Shown: positions 13,101 to 27,400 of the stretch, piece after piece
Layout: each line of letters starts with the position of its first letter
How positions within the stretch are numbered: the first letter of the stretch is position 1
DNA from: Eledone cirrhosa
Lineage: Eukaryota > Mollusca > Cephalopoda > Octopoda > Eledonidae
DNA length: 64,000 nucleotides
Direction: 5' to 3'
Assembly: GCA_964016885.1 (NCBI GenBank)
Contig: OZ024742.1
Span: 361,215,573-361,279,572 of the forward strand
Program-made: the position numbers and the translations under genes
The notes under the pieces: generated by a model
What the model saw: only the letters and a program-made list of their open reading frames with translations
Databases searched by the model: none
Told to the model about the DNA's origin: nothing

Positions 13101-16100
13101 GGATAGAATTTATGCTAAGAAAGAATCGCCAGATAGAATTTATGCTAGGAAAGTATCGCTAGATAGAATTTACGCTAGGAATGTATCACTAGATAGAATT
13201 TACGCTAGGAAAGAATCGCTAGATAGAATTTACGCTAGGAAAGAATCGCTAGATAGAATTTATGCTAGGAAAGTATCGCTAGATAGAATTTACGCTAGGA
13301 ATGTATCACTAGATAGAATTTAGGCTAGGAATGTATCACTAGATAGAATTTATGCTAGGAAAGTATCGCTGGATAGAATTTACGCTAGGAAAGAATCGCT
13401 AGATAGAATTTATGCTAGGAAAGTATCGCTAGATAGAATTTACGCTAGGAATGTATCACTAGATAGAATTTACGCTAGGAATGTATCGCTGGATAGAATT
13501 ACGTTAGGAAAGTATCGCTGGATAGAATTTATGCTAGGAAAGTATCGCTAGATAGAATTTATGCTAGGAAAGTATCGCTAGATAGAATTTACGCTAGGAA
13601 TGTATCACTAGATAGAATTTATGCTAGGAAAGTATCGCTGGATAGAATTTACGCTAGGAAAGAATCGCTAGATAGAATTTATGCTAGGAAAGAATCGCTA
13701 GATAGAATTTACGCTAGGAATGTATCACTAGATAGAATTTATGCTAGGAAAGTATCGCTGGATAGAATTTACGCTAGGAAAGTATCGCTAGATAGAATTT
13801 ATGCTAGGAAAGTATCGCTGGATAGAATTTACGCTAGGAAAGAATCGCTAGATAGAATTTACGCTAGGAAAGAATCGCTAGATAGAATTTATGCTAGGAA
13901 AGTATCGCTAGATAGAATTTATGCTAGGAATGTATCACTAGATATAATTTATGCTAGGAAAGTATCGCTGGATAGAATTTACGCTAGGAAAGAATCGCTA
14001 GATAGAATTTACGCTAGGAAAGAATCGCTAGATAGAATTTATGCTAGGAAAGTATCGCTAGATAGAATTTACGCTAGGAATGTATCACTAGATAGAATTT
14101 ACGCTAGGAAAGAATCGCTAGATAGAATTTACGCTTGGAAAGAATCGCTAGATAGAATTTATGCTAGGAAAGTATCGCTAGATGGAATTTACGCTAGGAA
14201 TGTATCACTAGATAGATTTTACGCTAGGAATGTATCACTAGATAGAATTTATGCTAGGAAAGTATCGCTGGATAGAATTTACGCTAGGAAAGAATCGCTA
14301 GATAGAATTTACGCTAGGAAAGAATCGCTAGATAGAATTTATGCTAGGAAAGTATCGCTAGATAGAATTTACGCTAGGAATGTATCACTAGATAGAATTT
14401 ACGCTAGGAATGTATCGCTGGATAGAATTACGTTAGGAAAGTATCGCTGGATAGAATTTATGCTAAGAAAGAATCGCCAGATAGAATTTATGCTAGGAAA
14501 GTATCGCTAGATAGAATTTACGCTAGGAATGTATCACTAGATAGAATTTACGCTAGGAAAGAATCGCTAGATAGAATTTACGCTAGGAAAGAATCGCTAG
14601 ATAGAATTTATGCTAGGAAAGTATCGCTAGATGGAATTTACGCTAGGAATGTATCACTAGATAGATTTTACGCTAGGAATGTATCACTAGATAGAATTTA
14701 TGCTAGGAAAGTATCGCTGGATAGAATTTACGCTAGGAAAGAATCGCTAGATAGAATTTATGCTAGGAAAGTATCGCTAGATAGAATTTACGCTAGGAAT
14801 GTATCACTAGATAGAATTTACGCTAGGAATGTATCGCTGGATAGAATTACGTTAGGAAAGTATCGCTGGATAGAATTTATGCTAGGAAAGTATCGCTAGA
14901 TAGAATTTATGCTAGGAAAGTATCGCTAGATAGAATTTACGCTAGGAATGTATCACTAGATAGAATTTATGCTAGGAAAGTATCGCTGGATAGAATTTAC
15001 GCTAGGAAAGAATCGCTAGATAGAATTCATGCTAGGAAAGAATCGCTAGATAGAATTTACGCTAGGAATGTATCACTAGATAGAATTTATGCTAGGAAAG
15101 TATCGCTGGATAGAATTTACGCTAGGAAACTATCGCTAGATAGAATTTATGCTAGGAAAGTATCGCTGGATAGAATTTACGCTAGGAAAGAATCGCTAGA
15201 TAGAATTTACGCTAGGAAAGAATCGCTAGATAGAATTTATGCTAGGAAAGTATCGCTAGATAGAATTTACGCTAGGAATGTATCACTAGATGGAATTTAT
15301 GCTAGGAAAGTATCGCTGGATAGAATTTACGCTAGGAAAGAATCGCTAGATAGAATTTACGCTAGGAAAGAATCGCTAGATAGAATTTATGCTAGGAAAG
15401 TATCGCTAGATAGAATTTACGCTAGGAATGTATCACTAGATAGAATTTACGCTAGGAATGTATCGCTGGATAGAATTACGTTAGGAAAGTATCGCTGGAT
15501 AGAATTTATGCTAAGAAAGAATCGCCAGATAGAATTTATGCTAGGAAAGTATCGCTAGATAGAATTTACGCTAGGAATGTATCACTAGATAGAATTTACG
15601 CTAGGAAAGAATCGCTAGATAGAATTTACGCTAGGAAAGAATCGCTAGATAGAATTTATGCTAGGAAAGTATCGCTAGATGGAATTTACGCTAGGAATGT
15701 ATCACTAGATAGATTTTACGCTAGGAATGTATCACTAGATAGAATTTATGCTAGGAAAGTATCGCTGGATAGAATTTACGCTAGGAAAGAATCGCTAGAT
15801 AGAATTTATGCTAGGAAAGAATCGCTAGATAGAATTTACGCTAGGAATGTATCACTAGATAGAATTTATGCTAGGAAAGTATCGCTGGATAGAATTTACG
15901 CTAGGAAAGAATCGGTAGATAGAATTTACGCTAGGAAAGAATCGCTAGATAGAATTTATGCTAGGAAAGTATCGCTAGATAGAATTTACGCTAGGAATGT
16001 ATCACTAGATAGAATTTATGCTAGGAAAGTATCGCTGGATAGAATTTACGCTAGGAAAGTATCGCTAGATAGAATTTATGCTAGGAAAGTATCGCTGGAT

Positions 16101-16553
16101 AGAATTTACGCTAGGAAAGAATCGCTAGATAGAATTTACGCTAGGAAAGAATCGCTAGATAGAATTTATGCTAGGAAAGTATCGCTAGATAGAATTTACG
16201 CTAGGAATGTATCACTAGATAGAATTTATGCTAGGAATGTATCACTAGATAGAATTTATGCTAGGAAAGTATCGCTGGATAGAATTTACGCTAGGAAAGA
16301 ATCGCTAGATAGAATTTATGCTAGGAAAGTATCGCTAGATAGAATTTACGCTAGGAATGTATCACTAGATAGAATTTATGCTAGGAAAGTATCGCTGGAT
16401 AGAATTTACGCTAGGAAAGAATCGCTAGATAGAATTTACGCTAGGAAAGAATCGCTAGATAGAATTTATGCTAGGAAAGTATCGCTAGATAGAATTTACG
16501 CTAGGAATGTATCACTAGATAGAATTTACGCTAGGAATGTATCGCTGGATAGA

Positions 16554-19500
16554 ATTACGTTAGGAAAGTATCGCTGGATAGAATTTATGCTAAGAAAGAA
16601 TCGCCAGATAGAATTTATGCTAGGAAAGTATCGCTAGATAGAATTTACGCTAGGAATGTATCACTAGATAGAATTTACGCTAGGAAAGAATCGCTAGATA
16701 GAATTTACGCTAGGAAAGAATCGCTAGATAGAATTTATGCTAGGAAAGTATCGCTAGATAGAATTTACGCTAGGAATGTATCACTAGATAGAATTTAGGC
16801 TAGGAATGTATCACTAGATAGAATTTATGCTAGGAAAGTATCGCTGGATAAAATTTACGCTAGGAAAGAATCGCTAGATAGAATTTATGCTAGGAAAGTA
16901 TCGCTAGATAGAATTTACGCTAGGAATGTATCACTAGATAGAATTTACGCTAGGAATGTATCGCTGGATAGAATTACGTTAGGAAAGTATCGCTGGATAG
17001 AATTTATGCTAGGAAAGTATCGCTAGATAGAATTTATGCTAGGAAAGTATCGCTAGATAGAATTTACGCTAGGAATGTATCACTAGATAGAATTTATGCT
17101 AGGAAAGTATCGCTGGATAGAATTTACGCTAGGAAAGAATCGCTAGATAGAATTTATGCTAGGAAAGAATCGCTAGATAGAATTTACGCTAGGAATGTAT
17201 CACTAGATAGAATTTATGCTAGGAAAGTATCGCTGGATAGAATTTACGCTAGGAAAGTATCGCTAGATAGAATTTATGCTAGGAAAGTATCGCTGGATAG
17301 AATTTACGCTAGGAAAGAATCGCTAGATAGAATTTACGCTAGGAAAGAATCGCTAGATAGAATTTATGCTAGGAAAGTATCGCTAGATAGAATTTACGCT
17401 AGGAATGTATCACTAGATAGAATTTATGCTAGGAAAGTATCGCTGGATAGAATTTACGCTAGGAAAGAATCGCTAGATAGAATTTACGCTAGGAAAGAAT
17501 CGCTAGATAGAATTTATGCTAGGAAAGTATCGCTAGATAGAATTTACGCTAGGAATGTATCACTAGATAGAATTTACGCTAGGAAAGAATCGCTAGATAG
17601 AATTTACGCTTGGAAAGAATCGCTAGATAGAATTTATGCTAGGAAAGTATCGCTAGATGGAATTTACGCTAGGAATGTATCACTAGATAGATTTTACGCT
17701 AGGAATGTATCACTAGATAGAATTTATGCTAGGAAAGTATCGCTGGATAGAATTTACGCTAGGAAAGAATCGCTAGATAGAATTTACGCTAGGAAAGAAT
17801 CGCTAGATAGAATTTATGCTAGGAAAGTATCGCTAGATAGAATTTACGCTAGGAATGTATCACTAGATAGAATTTACGCTAGGAATGTATCGCTGGATAG
17901 AATTACGTTAGGAAAGTATCGCTGGATAGAATTTATGCTAAGAAAGAATCGCCAGATAGAATTTATGCTAGGAAAGTATCGCTAGATAGAATTTACGCTA
18001 GGAATGTATCACTAGATAGAATTTACGCTAGGAAAGAATCGCTAGATAGAATTTACGCTAGGAAAGAATCGCTAGATAGAATTTATGCTAGGAAAGTATC
18101 GCTAGATGGAATTTACGCTAGGAATGTATCACTAGATAGATTTTACGCTAGGAATGTATCACTAGATAGAATTTATGCTAGGAAAGTATCGCTGGATAGA
18201 ATTTACGCTAGGAAAGAATCGCTAGATAGAATTTATGCTAGGAAAGAATCGCTAGATAGAATTTACGCTAGGAATGTATCACTAGATAGAATTTATGCTA
18301 GGAAAGTATCGCTGGATAGAATTTACGCTAGGAAAGAATCGGTAGATAGAATTTACGCTAGGAAAGAATCGCTAGATAGAATTTATGCTAGGAAAGTATC
18401 GCTAGATAGAATTTACGCTAGGAATGTATCACTAGATAGAATTTATGCTAGGAAAGTATCGCTGGATAGAATTTACGCTAGGAAAGTATCGCTAGATAGA
18501 ATTTATGCTAGGAAAGTATCGCTGGATAGAATTTACGCTAGGAAAGAATCGCTAGATAGAATTTACGCTAGGAAAGAATCGCTAGATAGAATTTATGCTA
18601 GGAAAGTATCGCTAGATAGAATTTACGCTAGGAATGTATCACTAGATAGAATTTATGCTAGGAATGTATCACTAGATAGAATTTATGCTAGGAAAGTATC
18701 GCTGGATAGAATTTACGCTAGGAAAGAATCGCTAGATAGAATTTATGCTAGGAAAGTATCGCTAGATAGAATTTACGCTAGGAATGTATCACTAGATAGA
18801 ATTTATGCTAGGAAAGTATCGCTGGATAGAATTTACGCTAGGAAAGAATCGCTAGATAGAATTTACGCTAGGAAAGAATCGCTAGATAGAATTTATGCTA
18901 GGAAAGTATCGCTAGATAGAATTTACGCTAGGAATGTATCACTAGATAGAATTTACGCTAGGAATGTATCGCTGGATAGAATTACGTTAGGAAAGTATCG
19001 CTGGATAGAATTTATGCTAAGAAAGAATCGCCAGATAGAATTTATGCTAGGAAAGTATCGCTAGATAGAATTTACGCTAGGAATGTATCACTAGATAGAA
19101 TTTACGCTAGGAAAGAATCGCTAGATAGAATTTACGCTAGGAAAGAATCGCTAGATAGAATTTATGCTAGGAAAGTATCGCTAGATAGAATTTACGCTAG
19201 GAATGTATCACTAGATAGAATTTAGGCTAGGAATGTATCACTAGATAGAATTTATGCTAGGAAAGTATCGCTGGATAGAATTTACGCTAGGAAAGAATCG
19301 CTAGATAGAATTTATGCTAGGAAAGTATCGCTAGATAGAATTTACGCTAGGAATGTATCACTAGATAGAATTTACGCTAGGAATGTATCGCTGGATAGAA
19401 TTACGTTAGGAAAGTATCGCTGGATAGAATTTATGCTAGGAAAGTATCGCTAGATAGAATTTATGCTAGGAAAGTATCGCTAGATAGAATTTACGCTAGG

Positions 19501-21407
19501 AATGTATCACTAGATAGAATTTATGCTAGGAAAGTATCGCTGGATAGAATTTACGCTAGGAAAGAATCGCTAGATAGAATTTATGCTAGGAAAGAATCGC
19601 TAGATAGAATTTACGCTAGGAATGTATCACTAGATAGAATTTATGCTAGGAAAGTATCGCTGGATAGAATTTACGCTAGGAAAGTATCGCTAGATAGAAT
19701 TTATGCTAGGAAAGTATCGCTGGATAGAATTTACGCTAGGAAAGAATCGCTAGATAGAATTTACGCTAGGAAAGAATCGCTAGATAGAATTTATGCTAGG
19801 AAAGTATCGCTAGATAGAATTTACGCTAGGAATGTATCACTAGATAGAATTTATGCTAGGAAAGTATCGCTGGATAGAATTTACGCTAGGAAAGAATCGC
19901 TAGATAGAATTTACGCTAGGAAAGAATCGCTAGATAGAATTTATGCTAGGAAAGTATCGCTAGATAGAATTTACGCTAGGAATGTATCACTAGATAGAAT
20001 TTACGCTAGGAAAGAATCGCTAGATAGAATTTACGCTTGGAAAGAATCGCTAGATAGAATTTATGCTAGGAAAGTATCGCTAGATGGAATTTACGCTAGG
20101 AATGTATCACTAGATAGATTTTACGCTAGGAATGTATCACTAGATAGAATTTATGCTAGGAAAGTATCGCTGGATAGAATTTACGCTAGGAAAGAATCGC
20201 TAGATAGAATTTACGCTAGGAAAGAATCGCTAGATAGAATTTATGCTAGGAAAGTATCGCTAGATAGAATTTACGCTAGGAATGTATCACTAGATAGAAT
20301 TTACGCTAGGAATGTATCGCTGGATAGAATTACGTTAGGAAAGTATCGCTGGATAGAATTTATGCTAAGAAAGAATCGCCAGATAGAATTTATGCTAGGA
20401 AAGTATCGCTAGATAGAATTTACGCTAGGAATGTATCACTAGATAGAATTTACGCTAGGAAAGAATCGCTAGATAGAATTTACGCTAGGAAAGAATCGCT
20501 AGATAGAATTTATGCTAGGAAAGTATCGCTAGATGGAATTTACGCTAGGAATGTATCACTAGATAGATTTTACGCTAGGAATGTATCACTAGATAGAATT
20601 TATGCTAGGAAAGTATCGCTGGATAGAATTTACGCTAGGAAAGAATCGCTAGATAGAATTTATGCTAGGAAAGAATCGCTAGATAGAATTTACGCTAGGA
20701 ATGTATCACTAGATAGAATTTATGCTAGGAAAGTATCGCTGGATAGAATTTACGCTAGGAAAGAATCGGTAGATAGAATTTACGCTAGGAAAGAATCGCT
20801 AGATAGAATTTATGCTAGGAAAGTATCGCTAGATAGAATTTACGCTAGGAATGTATCACTAGATAGAATTTATGCTAGGAAAGTATCGCTGGATAGAATT
20901 TACGCTAGGAAAGTATCGCTAGATAGAATTTATGCTAGGAAAGTATCGCTGGATAGAATTTACGCTAGGAAAGAATCGCTAGATAGAATTTACGCTAGGA
21001 AAGAATCGCTAGATAGAATTTATGCTAGGAAAGTATCGCTAGATAGAATTTACGCTAGGAATGTATCACTAGATAGAATTTATGCTAGGAATGTATCACT
21101 AGATAGAATTTATGCTAGGAAAGTATCGCTGGATAGAATTTACGCTAGGAAAGAATCGCTAGATAGAATTTATGCTAGGAAAGTATCGCTAGATAGAATT
21201 TACGCTAGGAATGTATCACTAGATAGAATTTATGCTAGGAAAGTATCGCTGGATAGAATTTACGCTAGGAAAGAATCGCTAGATAGAATTTACGCTAGGA
21301 AAGAATCGCTAGATAGAATTTATGCTAGGAAAGTATCGCTAGATAGAATTTACGCTAGGAATGTATCACTAGATAGAATTTACGCTAGGAATGTATCGCT
21401 GGATAGA
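16554..21407. repeat. 2,427-bp super-repeat, two tandem copies
   Basis: The marks are spaced 419, 929, 1079 from 16554 to 18981 and again 419, 929, 1079 from 18981 to 21408. A private variant (TAGATAGATTTTACG) recurs at 15706, 18133 and 20560, and at 17684 and 20111, each 2,427 bp apart. Paired copies of this variant lie 449 bp apart throughout. Related but length-altered copies (3,475, 3,325 and 2,695 bp) extend from about 12.2 to 28.7 kb, so the unit has been amplified with gain and loss of cassettes. Confidence 0.85.
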
Positions 21408-24400
21408 ATTACGTTAGGAAAGTATCGCTGGATAGAATTTATGCTAAGAAAGAATCGCCAGATAGAATTTATGCTAGGAAAGTATCGCTAGATAGAATTT
21501 ACGCTAGGAATGTATCACTAGATAGAATTTACGCTAGGAAAGAATCGCTAGATAGAATTTACGCTAGGAAAGAATCGCTAGATAGAATTTATGCTAGGAA
21601 AGTATCGCTAGATAGAATTTACGCTAGGAATGTATCACTAGATAGAATTTACGCTAGGAATGTATCACTAGATAGAATTTATGCTAGGAAAGTATCGCTG
21701 GATAGAATTTACGCTAGGAAAGAATCGCTAGATAGAATTTATGCTAGGAAAGTATCGCTAGATAGAATTTACGCTAGGAATGTATCACTAGATAGAATTT
21801 ACGCTAGGAATGTATCGCTGGATAGAATTACGTTAGGAAAGTATCGCTGGATAGAATTTATGCTAGGAAAGTATCGCTAGATAGAATTTATGCTAGGAAA
21901 GTATCGCTAGATAGAATTTACGCTAGGAATGTATCACTAGATAGAATTTATGCTAGGAAAGTATCGCTGGATAGAATTTACGCTAGGAAAGAATCGCTAG
22001 ATAGAATTTATGCTAGGAAAGAATCGCTAGATAGAATTTACGCTAGGAATGTATCACTAGATAGAATTTATGCTAGGAAAGTATCGCTGGATAGAATTTA
22101 CGCTAGGAAAGTATCGCTAGATAGAATTTATGCTAGGAAAGTATCGCTGGATAGAATTTACGCTAGGAAAGAATCGCTAGATAGAATTTACGCTAGGAAA
22201 GAATCGCTAGATAGAATTTATGCTAGGAAAGTATCGCTAGATAGAATTTACGCTAGGAATGTATCACTAGATAGAATTTACGCTAGGAATGTATCGCTGG
22301 ATAGAATTACGTTAGGAAAGTATCGCTGGATAGAATTTATGCTAAGAAAGAATCGCCAGATAGAATTTATGCTAGGAAAGTATCGCTAGATAGAATTTAC
22401 GCTAGGAATGTATCACTAGATAGAATTTACGCTAGGAAAGAATCGCTAGATAGAATTTACGCTAGGAAAGAATCGCTAGATAGAATTTATGCTAGGAAAG
22501 TATCGCTAGATAGAATTTACGCTAGGAATGTATCACTAGATAGAATTTAGGCTAGGAATGTATCACTAGATAGAATTTATGCTAGGAAAGTATCGCTGGA
22601 TAGAATTTACGCTAGGAAAGAATCGCTAGATAGAATTTATGCTAGGAAAGTATCGCTAGATAGAATTTACGCTAGGAATGTATCACTAGATAGAATTTAC
22701 GCTAGGAATGTATCGCTGGATAGAATTACGTTAGGAAAGTATCGCTGGATAGAATTTATGCTAGGAAAGTATCGCTAGATAGAATTTATGCTAGGAAAGT
22801 ATCGCTAGATAGAATTTACGCTAGGAATGTATCACTAGATAGAATTTATGCTAGGAAAGTATCGCTGGATAGAATTTACGCTAGGAAAGAATCGCTAGAT
22901 AGAATTTATGCTAGGAAAGAATCGCTAGATAGAATTTACGCTAGGAATGTATCACTAGATAGAATTTATGCTAGGAAAGTATCGCTGGATAGAATTTACG
23001 CTAGGAAAGTATCGCTAGATAGAATTTATGCTAGGAAAGTATCGCTGGATAGAATTTACGCTAGGAAAGAATCGCTAGATAGAATTTACGCTAGGAAAGA
23101 ATCGCTAGATAGAATTTATGCTAGGAAAGTATCGCTAGATAGAATTTACGCTAGGAATGTATCACTAGATAGAATTTATGCTAGGAAAGTATCGCTGGAT
23201 AGAATTTACGCTAGGAAAGAATCGCTAGATAGAATTTACGCTAGGAAAGAATCGCTAGATAGAATTTATGCTAGGAAAGTATCGCTAGATAGAATTTACG
23301 CTAGGAATGTATCACTAGATAGAATTTACGCTAGGAAAGAATCGCTAGATAGAATTTACGCTTGGAAAGAATCGCTAGATAGAATTTATGCTAGGAAAGT
23401 ATCGCTAGATGGAATTTACGCTAGGAATGTATCACTAGATAGATTTTACGCTAGGAATGTATCACTAGATAGAATTTATGCTAGGAAAGTATCGCTGGAT
23501 AGAATTTACGCTAGGAAAGAATCGCTAGATAGAATTTACGCTAGGAAAGAATCGCTAGATAGAATTTATGCTAGGAAAGTATCGCTAGATAGAATTTACG
23601 CTAGGAATGTATCACTAGATAGAATTTACGCTAGGAATGTATCGCTGGATAGAATTACGTTAGGAAAGTATCGCTGGATAGAATTTATGCTAAGAAAGAA
23701 TCGCCAGATAGAATTTATGCTAGGAAAGTATCGCTAGATAGAATTTACGCTAGGAATGTATCACTAGATAGAATTTACGCTAGGAAAGAATCGCTAGATA
23801 GAATTTACGCTAGGAAAGAATCGCTAGATAGAATTTATGCTAGGAAAGTATCGCTAGATGGAATTTACGCTAGGAATGTATCACTAGATAGATTTTACGC
23901 TAGGAATGTATCACTAGATAGAATTTATGCTAGGAAAGTATCGCTGGATAGAATTTACGCTAGGAAAGAATCGCTAGATAGAATTTATGCTAGGAAAGAA
24001 TCGCTAGATAGAATTTACGCTAGGAATGTATCACTAGATAGAATTTATGCTAGGAAAGTATCGCTGGATAGAATTTACGCTAGGAAAGAATCGGTAGATA
24101 GAATTTACGCTAGGAAAGAATCGCTAGATAGAATTTATGCTAGGAAAGTATCGCTAGATAGAATTTACGCTAGGAATGTATCACTAGATAGAATTTATGC
24201 TAGGAAAGTATCGCTGGATAGAATTTACGCTAGGAAAGTATCGCTAGATAGAATTTATGCTAGGAAAGTATCGCTGGATAGAATTTACGCTAGGAAAGAA
24301 TCGCTAGATAGAATTTACGCTAGGAAAGAATCGCTAGATAGAATTTATGCTAGGAAAGTATCGCTAGATAGAATTTACGCTAGGAATGTATCACTAGATA

Positions 24401-27400
24401 GAATTTACGCTAGGAATGTATCGCTGGACAGAATTACGTTAGGAAAGTATCGCTGGATAGAATTTATGCTAAGAAAGAATCGCCAGATAGAATTTATGCT
24501 AGGAAAGTATCGCTAGATAGAATTTACGCTAGGAATGTATCACTAGATAGAATTTACGCTAGGAAAGAATCGCTAGATAGAATTTACGCTAGGAAAGAAT
24601 CGCTAGATAGAATTTATGCTAGGAAAGTATCGCTAGATAGAATTTACGCTAGGAATGTATCACTAGATAGAATTTACGCTAGGAATGTATCACTAGATAG
24701 AATTTATGCTAGGAAAGTATCGCTGGATAGAATTTACGCTAGGAAAGAATCGCTAGATAGAATTTATGCTAGGAAAGTATCGCTAGATAGAATTTACGCT
24801 AGGAATGTATCACTAGATAGAATTTACGCTAGGAATGTATCGCTGGATAGAATTACGTTAGGAAAGTATCGCTGGATAGAATTTATGCTAGGAAAGTATC
24901 GCTAGATAGAATTTATGCTAGGAAAGTATCGCTAGATAGAATTTACGCTAGGAATGTATCACTAGATAGAATTTATGCTAGGAAAGTATCGCTGGATAGA
25001 ATTTACGCTAGGAAAGAATCGCTAGATAGAATTTATGCTAGGAAAGAATCGCTAGATAGAATTTACGCTAGGAATGTATCACTAGATAGAATTTATGCTA
25101 GGAAAGTATCGCTGGATAGAATTTACGCTAGGAAAGTATCGCTAGATAGAATTTATGCTAGGAAAGTATCGCTGGATAGAATTTACGCTAGGAAAGAATC
25201 GCTAGATAGAATTTACGCTAGGAAAGAATCGCTAGATAGAATTTATGCTAGGAAAGTATCGCTAGATAGAATTTACGCTAGGAATGTATCACTAGATAGA
25301 ATTTATGCTAGGAAAGTATCGCTGGATAGAATTTACGCTAGGAAAGAATCGCTAGATAGAATTTACGCTAGGAAAGAATCGCTAGATAGAATTTATGCTA
25401 GGAAAGTATCGCTAGATAGAATTTACGCTAGGAATGTATCACTAGATAGAATTTACGCTAGGAATGTATCGCTGGATAGAATTACGTTAGGAAAGTATCG
25501 CTGGATAGAATTTATGCTAAGAAAGAATCGCCAGATAGAATTTATGCTAGGAAAGTATCGCTAGATAGAATTTACGCTAGGAATGTATCACTAGATAGAA
25601 TTTACGCTAGGAAAGAATCGCTAGATAGAATTTACGCTAGGAAAGAATCGCTAGATAGAATTTATGCTAGGAAAGTATCGCTAGATAGAATTTACGCTAG
25701 GAATGTATCACTAGATAGAATTTATGCTAGGAAAGTATCGCTGGATAGAATTTACGCTAGGAAAGAATCGCTAGATAGAATTTACGCTAGGAAAGAATCG
25801 CTAGATAGAATTTATGCTAGGAAAGTATCGCTAGATAGAATTTACGCTAGGAATGTATCACTAGATAGAATTTACGCTAGGAATGTATCGCTGGATAGAA
25901 TTACGTTAGGAAAGTATCGCTGGATAGAATTTATGCTAAGAAAGAATCGCCAGATAGAATTTATGCTAGGAAAGTATCGCTAGATAGAATTTACGCTAGG
26001 AATGTATCACTAGATAGAATTTACGCTAGGAAAGAATCGCTAGATAGAATTTACGCTTGGAAAGAATCGCTAGATAGAATTTATGCTAGGAAAGTATCGC
26101 TAGATGGAATTTACGCTAGGAATGTATCACTAGATAGATTTTACGCTAGGAATGTATCACTAGATAGAATTTATGCTAGGAAAGTATCGCTGGATAGAAT
26201 TTACGCTAGGAAAGAATCGCTAGATAGAATTTACGCTAGGAAAGAATCGCTAGATAGAATTTATGCTAGGAAAGTATCGCTAGATAGAATTTACGCTAGG
26301 AATGTATCACTAGATAGAATTTACGCTAGGAATGTATCGCTGGATAGAATTACGTTAGGAAAGTATCGCTGGATAGAATTTATGCTAAGAAAGAATCGCC
26401 AGATAGAATTTATGCTAGGAAAGTATCGCTAGATAGAATTTACGCTAGGAATGTATCACTAGATAGAATTTACGCTAGGAAAGAATCGCTAGATAGAATT
26501 TACGCTAGGAAAGAATCGCTAGATAGAATTTATGCTAGGAAAGTATCGCTAGATGGAATTTACGCTAGGAATGTATCACTAGATAGATTTTACGCTAGGA
26601 ATGTATCACTAGATAGAATTTATGCTAGGAAAGTATCGCTGGATAGAATTTACGCTAGGAAAGAATCGCTAGATAGAATTTATGCTAGGAAAGAATCGCT
26701 AGATAGAATTTACGCTAGGAATGTATCACTAGATAGAATTTATGCTAGGAAAGTATCGCTGGATAGAATTTACGCTAGGAAAGAATCGGTAGATAGAATT
26801 TACGCTAGGAAAGAATCGCTAGATAGAATTTATGCTAGGAAAGTATCGCTAGATAGAATTTACGCTAGGAATGTATCACTAGATAGAATTTATGCTAGGA
26901 AAGTATCGCTGGATAGAATTTACGCTAGGAAAGTATCGCTAGATAGAATTTATGCTAGGAAAGTATCGCTGGATAGAATTTACGCTAGGAAAGAATCGCT
27001 AGATAGAATTTACGCTAGGAAAGAATCGCTAGATAGAATTTATGCTAGGAAAGTATCGCTAGATAGAATTTACGCTAGGAATGTATCACTAGATAGAATT
27101 TATGCTAGGAATGTATCACTAGATAGAATTTATGCTAGGAAAGTATCGCTGGATAGAATTTACTCTAGGAAAGAATCGCTAGATAGAATTTATGCTAGGA
27201 AAGTATCGCTAGATAGAATTTACGCTAGGAATGTATCACTAGATAGAATTTATGCTAGGAAAGTATCGCTGGATAGAATTTACGCTAGGAAAGAATCGCT
27301 AGATAGAATTTACGCTAGGAAAGAATCGCTAGATAGAATTTATGCTAGGAAAGTATCGCTAGATAGAATTTACGCAAGGAATGTATCACTAGATAGAATT